DNA from: Copromyces sp. CBS 386.78
Lineage: Eukaryota; Ascomycota; Sordariomycetes; Sordariales; Sordariaceae
Assembly: GCA_030685235.1 (NCBI GenBank)
Contig: MU839156.1
Location: 62,001 to 126,000 of the forward strand
Direction: 5' to 3'
Length of the DNA stretch: 64,000 nt
Of this stretch, positions 58,501 through 64,000 are shown in pieces. Under the pieces are notes generated by a model. That model did no database searches. It had not been told where the DNA came from and saw only the letters and a list, made by a program, of their open reading frames with translations. Made by a program: the position numbers and the translations under genes. The number at the start of each line of letters is the position of its first letter. Position 1 is the stretch's first letter.

Positions 58501-60900
58501 GTATAAATATTAAGAATATTATAAAGGATATTATTAATATAGTTTTAGAAAGCTCCGAAGACGCTTTATAAATTAAATAGAATTACTAATAATTTAAATA
58601 GATTAAATTATATTATAAAAGTTATAAATTATTTATACTCCTCTTTAATACGGATATAATTAAAAGTAGTAATAATATCGAATTTAATAAAAATCTTAGT
58701 ATAATAAATAGTATCGAAAATTTCTTTAATTAGCGGTAATAAATATTATAATTTAAAAGTAATATTATTAATACTATAGTAATTTACGTAAACGCGAACT
58801 CTTCTACTTAATTTCTTTATTAAAAGGATTAGGGCGGATACATCTAATTATAATAGCCGGATAAATTTCTTCTATAATATATTATTAATCTATTTTTTAA
58901 CAACGTTAAATTCGTCGAAATTAAAAAGGTATCCGTAAGCGGCTAGGAGTATAATTTTAAAATGGAGTTCGATTTTAAAATCGTAAAAATAGTAAAGGGG
59001 AAGGGTTTCAGCTCCCTCTTAACGGAAAGTATTCGTATAATACTAATACTATCGAAGTAATTTAGCTTAAATCTATATGTTTGTTTTAAATAATTTATCG
59101 GCTTTTTCGTAAAATTTTGTAATATCCTCTAAAGTAACCTTATATAAAATAATACTATTAATAGTAAAGTATTAATCGATAACCTCCTCGCACTAGGGAA
59201 AATCATTATTTATACTATTAATTTTAACGGAATTAGAAACTTTAACGGCCCTTAAAATAATTATATCACCCTTACTTACCAAACTATCGATTTAACAGTA
59301 GAAGTTACTATTGAAGAATTTTTTATACTTCTATCTTCTACCTATTAAAACTTCTTTAATTATTTCTAGAGTAAGCTTATCGCTAAGAACGGACGGGTTT
59401 AAAATACCGTATTCTTCTACTAATTTATTTTCTTCTAATATATATTTAATATCCTCATTTATATTAACCCTTATAGTACGAATAACTTAGAGGTTGTACT
59501 TCTTTACCAATTAATTAAAAGCGGAGGTAAATAGTTCCTTAATATTATTAGGGTTAATAGGACTTATTAAAATATAAAGGCGGCGGATTTAAATTCGATA
59601 ATTTATAATAATAGTATAAAATCCTCTAATTACCTAGCAAAGTACTAGGACTATCTATAATAGAGGAAGGGGAATTATACCATAGGGGATAGTTTTAAAT
59701 ATAATAGTTTACCCGGAACCTATTAAAATTTTACTAATTGTGGAAATTTTTAAATAATAAACGATTTAATTGTAGAAATATTTAAATTATTAATAAATTA
59801 TTTGTCTTATAATTGTAAAAATAGAAATATAGCGTAAAATATTTATTTAAAGCTTAATATTTGGCTTACCCTCGTTTAAAATCTCTTCGCACGTAGCCTT
59901 CCTAAATATTAAATGCGCCGTATTAAATTAAGCAATTAAGCTCGCTACTAAGGCTTCCCACTTATTACTAGGGATCCCCCTTAAGAAATAATTATATTCT
60001 TTATAAATTATAATAAATTATAATAAATTGTAAAACTATAAAATATTTAGCGAATAGTAAACTAATTATAAGTAGCCCAAAATAATAGAATTATCTTCGG
60101 CCAAATTGTAAATAAGTAGATTAATAACTTTGTAATAATAGCCTATCTCTATTGTAATTCTTATAAAATAAATAATATTACCCTTAGCGGGACTTCTATC
60201 GGCGAAGTATAAGATTTTCGGGTTTGTAAATTTGAAAAAAGGGAAATAATAACGATAAATAAAACGTTTATTAATAAAACCCAAGGCGGTACAACCACTA
60301 TCGATTAAACCTAAATAATATACTTTATATAATTTATCGGACAATTAAATAGAGAGGTTTAATAAATTAAAATATTTATAACGGCTATTTATAGAAGATC
60401 TATAAATCTTAACTATATTTAACTATATAGTAATACTACTTTCCTCTCCCTATTTTATAAATAATTGCCTTTAATCGTAATTTAATTTAGAAGCTATATA
60501 TTTTCCTACTAATTAATATTATTAATTTTATTACCCTAAATAGGACCGATAAAACCGAAGACGTACGTAAAGACGGGGGCCTACTAATATTATAACGTTA
60601 TAGTATTATTATTATTATTATTAGCCGCCTAAATATTTATAGTATTAATTTAATACTATTAGCTATAGCCCTACTAACCGTAACCCTACTAACTATAGTT
60701 ATACTAGCCCTATTAAAGAGCGGAATTATTATTACCACCCCTACTACTACCTTTACCACTACCCCTACCGCTGCGACTACTGTAATTACCGTAGGTAGAA
60801 GCGGGGGGATTTTTATTAAAATTAATGCAATTACGGTAAACGGTTAAGAAATAATTCTTACGATTATAATAAGTATACGCGCCCGTCTTTATATAATATT
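55594..60900 (-). pseudogene. Ty3/gypsy element B gag-pol relic (RIP'd), inverted relative to A
   Basis: A minus-strand relic. The Gag zinc knuckle is at 60877-60836, with all four ligands replaced by Tyr. The protease is at ~60344-60066, the longest intact frame (92 codons), with the active-site motif LIDSGCTALGF. RT is around 58.2-59.3 kb, with the catalytic YFDDVLIY box still intact at 58493-58482. RNase H and integrase should lie at ~58.0-56.0 kb but are too degraded for me to delimit. Many stop codons elsewhere make it non-functional. It lies between GC islands 2 and 3. Confidence 0.8.
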
Positions 60901-61639
60901 CGAAAATCTTTTACGAAATTATACTGCATATAATAATATTAATAACGGATATAGAATTAAGGTCTATTACGTTGCTACCCTAATTAATAGGCTACTCCAC
61001 GGACGAAATAGTATTACTATTCGAAGAAGACAGTTTATAAAATGGGTTAATAAACCTCTTATAATAAATATTATCCTTATAACTCTAGGCTAGTAAGCAA
61101 ATTATTTAAAACTATTTATTATAATCGTTATCGGTAAAAAGCGGGTAGTAATAAGCGATAATATTACGGACGGCCTTAATAATTTTATTACGAAGGAAGT
61201 GTACTTTTATAATATTATTTATATTGTACTAATCGATAAGGATGGTAAAATAGTCTTCGAAAACGGTTTAACGTATATTTTTAGTTATCTTTAAGTCGTC
61301 TAATTCGTAACGAATAATAACAGTAAGGTTGGAATTGTTATACTTAATATCGAATTCCTTAAAAAAGTCTATAGCGGTCTTTTATTTCTATTAAATATCG
61401 TTAATTAAATACTCGAAAATATTAGTTAATGCTAATTTAATAACTGCGAAAAGGGGGCCTTCGAAGTATTTAATAATATACGAAAAACGTTTAAATTTAA
61501 AAGTAAAGTAAATCGGCTCGTTAATTTAGTATAATTTGACTTTTATGCGCTAAGAACGGTACTTCTCCGCTTTCTCTAATAAAATAACTCCTTTACTATC
61601 GAATAGAATAATATACGTACGTAACTATACTAACTTATA

Positions 61640-61900
61640 GCCGCTACCTGTAAGGGGTGCAGCACAGTTGGCACAGGTGCTAGCCTAAACGATCGATAAG
61701 GTTCTACGAGGAAAGAAAGAAGGGAAGGGAGCCTGCAGGGCAGGCGAGCTGGCCAGCTGTCCTTTTTAAGGGACGTGCGGTGTACGGGCTAAGGGGGTTT
61801 GCCGGCACAGTAGGGTTGCCGGTACGGTAGTTCGCCTGGCGATTGCCAAGCATATTAACTACGAGTATTAGCCCTATAATATTAGCCCCCCCTTCCTCCT
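61640..61900 (-). repeat. GC-rich island 3, candidate 5' LTR of element B
   Basis: On plus it starts GGGGTGCAGCACAGTTGG and ends CCCTATAATATTAGCCCCCCC, like island 2, but the interior differs clearly. On minus it contains CTCGTAGAACCTTATC, shared with the region after island 1. It retains CpA and GC-rich sequence within otherwise RIP'd DNA. Confidence 0.45.
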
Positions 61901-64000
61901 CCAATTAAATAGCTAGATATATAAACGTAATTTATTACGTATATCCTAAATATTAGACGATAAACCCCCTTTAATAGCGCGCGCCTATTTATTTTAATTG
62001 TAAAATCCCTCTCCCTCTCTCCTTCCTTTTTTTTTTTCTTTTTTTAATTATTATTATATTACGTTGTAAATATCCCCCCCCCCGTTACTTAACCTTCTAG
62101 TATAATTATTACAATTATTACCCCCTATTGTTACTCCCCCCCTTTATTTACTATTATACTTTTTTATTTATCGCCACTCTTAAATATTATTATACTACTC
62201 GTTACTTTTACCCTACTTTTATATTATTTAACCGTTAACTTCCTAATTTAATTTATTATAACTATTAAAATATTTAATTTTACCCTTACCCCTAACCCTA
62301 ATATAATAAAGGATTTTTTTAGATTTTTAGTAATTCCGTCTTATATAATAGTAATTATAGTAGCTATTATTATCGTTTCCCGTTCCGCTAATCCCCTCCC
62401 CCGTTCCCCGTTGCTGCGCCGTCTTTAAGCTAATTTAGGCCCGCCTAAGTATTACTATTACCGGAATCGGTAGAGAGATTATTATTAAGGCCGCTATTGC
62501 CGCCGTTATTACTATTGCTACCGCTCCGCTTTTAAATTAGTATATATATTATTTAGTTAATAAGTATAATTACGCTGCCCCCGCTGTTAATAGTGCAGCT
62601 ATTACGTGTTTGGCATGCTAGTACGTTAAAAAGCTTTATAAGCCGACGTTAAAATAGGTTTGGAAATTCTTTATTATTTAGTATACGGTTAAGTATATTC
62701 TAGGTTTTAAATGTGAATTATTTATTGTCGCTTTTAAAATATTTAATTATTTAATAGTTATAGAAGAAGCCGAAGATATTAGTATCCTTATATAAATTTC
62801 TCCTTTTTATTTAGTCCGTTCTTACGTTTATTATTCTACTAATAATTCTTAGGTTCGGGTTGGTTTTAAATTTATTACGGCCCGTTAGCGGTCCCCCTTT
62901 ATTAGATTCGAGGGTCTATTATTTTCTTTAATTATTGAAGTTTAAGTTTTTAAAGATTAGGTAGCCGAATTTACTAAATTTAAAGGGAGGGTAATAGCTT
63001 TTAAAGAATATATAGGGTTTATTGAATAGGTTATTAATATTATTGTTTAATACGATTTCGATAATGTAATAGTCGTTTACTATAATTAAAAGGAGTGCGA
63101 TAAGAGAGTTACCGCTGCCGTTACCTCTTCCCCTACCTTTGCTACTATTATTCCTACCGCCCTTACTACCGCCTCCCCTACCCCCGCTGCTACTATTCTT
63201 ACCGTTTTTATTATTATTATTGAATTTTCTGCCGTTTTTAAGCGCTAGGCGCGTACTTATAGTAGCGCCGCCGTTAAGTGGCTTAAAAAGATTTCGGGCT
63301 TTAATAGGCTCTTATAATAGGATACTATTTATTTACCCCTTAATATTCGCTTATTTAATAGAATCCGCCCCTTACCGTCCTTATTATTACCCCCTTACGT
63401 TAAAAATATTTATTCCGCTTCGTACGATTTTTATACTATAATTATTTTAAATTTCATTAGTAGAGGGAAGGAAAATATAAAAATTAATATTAATTAAATT
63501 ATAGAGGATTTATTAGGTAACGAGATAATAAAGGATATTTAGTATATTCAGGGCTTTACCTTAATTAATTTCGAATTTTTTTTAATATTACGAATTAATT
63601 TTTTTTCTGTGATTTTATAATTAGTTGATTTTATTCCGTTCGTAAGGTTCTTTAGAAGAAAGTTTTTAATTTATTGGTTAACCGGCTTATTATTAATATT
63701 TATTATTCCGTATTTACCTTTAAATTTATTAAGTACCTTCGTTTCTTTAAATTTTTTTAGGGGTTTTTAAATAGGATTATAGCACCCTTTCTATTTAATT
63801 AAAACTTCCTTAACCGGTCCCCTTCGCTTATAGTTAATAAGTATATAGAGGATTTCTTCTATTTATTATTTAAATTCCCTTTTTACTTTTATAATTAGTG
63901 GTTAATTGTTAGTAATCTTTTATTTTAATAGCGGATTTTAAGTAGTATATTATAGGAGATTTATATAGAAGACGTTATAAATAATTTGAAGAAAGTTAAA
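61901..64000. mobile_element. Unassigned RIP'd repeat DNA
   Basis: AT-rich and stop-laden. Pyrimidine-rich tracts at 61985-62060 and Pro/Leu/Ala-type low-complexity codons near 63120-63240 are visible, but no diagnostic domain is. The continuation of element A beyond the B insertion would be expected here, but I could not recognise it. Confidence 0.5.

Larger units (their letters stand above)
48295..64000. mobile_element. RIP-mutated AT-rich block of degenerate retroelements
   Basis: From about 48.3 kb the sequence becomes strongly AT- and TpA-rich, and every frame is broken by TAA/TAG. This is what repeat-induced point mutation (C to T, mainly at CpA) leaves in Neurospora-type fungi. Two Ty3/gypsy relics in opposite orientation are readable at ~51.3-60.9 kb. 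48.3-51.2 and 62-64 kb are similarly mutated, but I could not assign them to a family. Such blocks are normally H3K9-methylated heterochromatin in Neurospora; that is inference here. Confidence 0.88.

Noticed and set aside
61704..61904. 66-codon minus-strand frame
   Set aside because: Entirely inside the LTR-like GC island 3. Open only because that island is GC-rich.
62281..62301. Telomere-like CCTTACCCCTAACCCTAA
   Set aside because: Only three degenerate units, flanked by ordinary RIP'd sequence. Not a telomere tract.
1..64000. CRISPR array, operon or prokaryotic signals
   Set aside because: No direct-repeat/spacer array. Spliced genes and RIP show a eukaryotic fungal sequence.

Overview
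The window looks like chromosomal DNA of a filamentous ascomycete of the Neurospora/Sordaria type. Genes have short introns (54-113 nt) with GTRNGT donors and CTGAC-like branch sites. There is a secreted GH7 cellulase. The last ~15.7 kb is an AT-rich, TpA-rich block in which retrotransposon reading frames are full of TAA/TAG stops, the expected footprint of repeat-induced point mutation (RIP).

Layout. 1-4.4 kb holds no supportable protein gene. An intron-containing tRNA-Gly(CCC) sits at 4.45-4.55 kb. Then, on the minus strand, come a 14-TM MFS drug/proton antiporter (5.2-7.1 kb), an RXT2-type subunit of the Rpd3L histone deacetylase complex (8.8-10.8 kb, three introns) and a secreted S10 serine carboxypeptidase (11.3-13.3 kb). 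An unresolved multi-exon plus-strand gene lies at ~14.8-15.8 kb. Mitochondrial COQ3 (minus) and RIB3 (plus) diverge from a 1.1-kb spacer at 17.1-18.2 kb. A 2.9-kb spacer follows, then a zincless Fpg/Nei-type DNA glycosylase (21.9-23.3 kb) whose first exon is 19 nt, and a GH7 cellobiohydrolase without a cellulose-binding module (25.2-26.9 kb). A MITE-like element with ~46-bp terminal inverted repeats is at 28.65-29.13 kb. Next come an SCT1/GPT2-like sn-1 acyltransferase (30.1-32.7 kb), an Apd1/Aim32-type bis-histidinyl [2Fe-2S] protein (34.3-35.5 kb) and a formin-regulatory (GBD/FH3) protein that has no FH1/FH2 domains (37.2-40.6 kb).

From 40.6 to 48.3 kb the sequence has ordinary base composition but no credible gene. 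At about 48.3 kb it changes abruptly to RIP-type DNA, which continues to the window end. Two Ty3/gypsy relics are legible in it: element A on plus (about 51.3-55.36 kb: Gag zinc knuckle, protease, RT, RNase H, start of integrase) and element B on minus (about 60.9-55.6 kb). B begins exactly where A's integrase breaks off, which suggests a nested insertion. Three GC-rich islands (50.8, 55.4 and 61.7 kb) sit at the expected LTR positions and have largely escaped RIP.

Functionally the genes are a mix of housekeeping functions (ubiquinone, riboflavin, glycerolipid, DNA repair, chromatin, Fe-S, polarity) and secreted or efflux functions. There is no sign of a biosynthetic cluster. The most distinctive material is the RIP'd nested retroelement block with its un-RIP'd islands, and the MITE-like inverted-repeat element. 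Exon boundaries were derived by hand from splice-site phase and family conservation.
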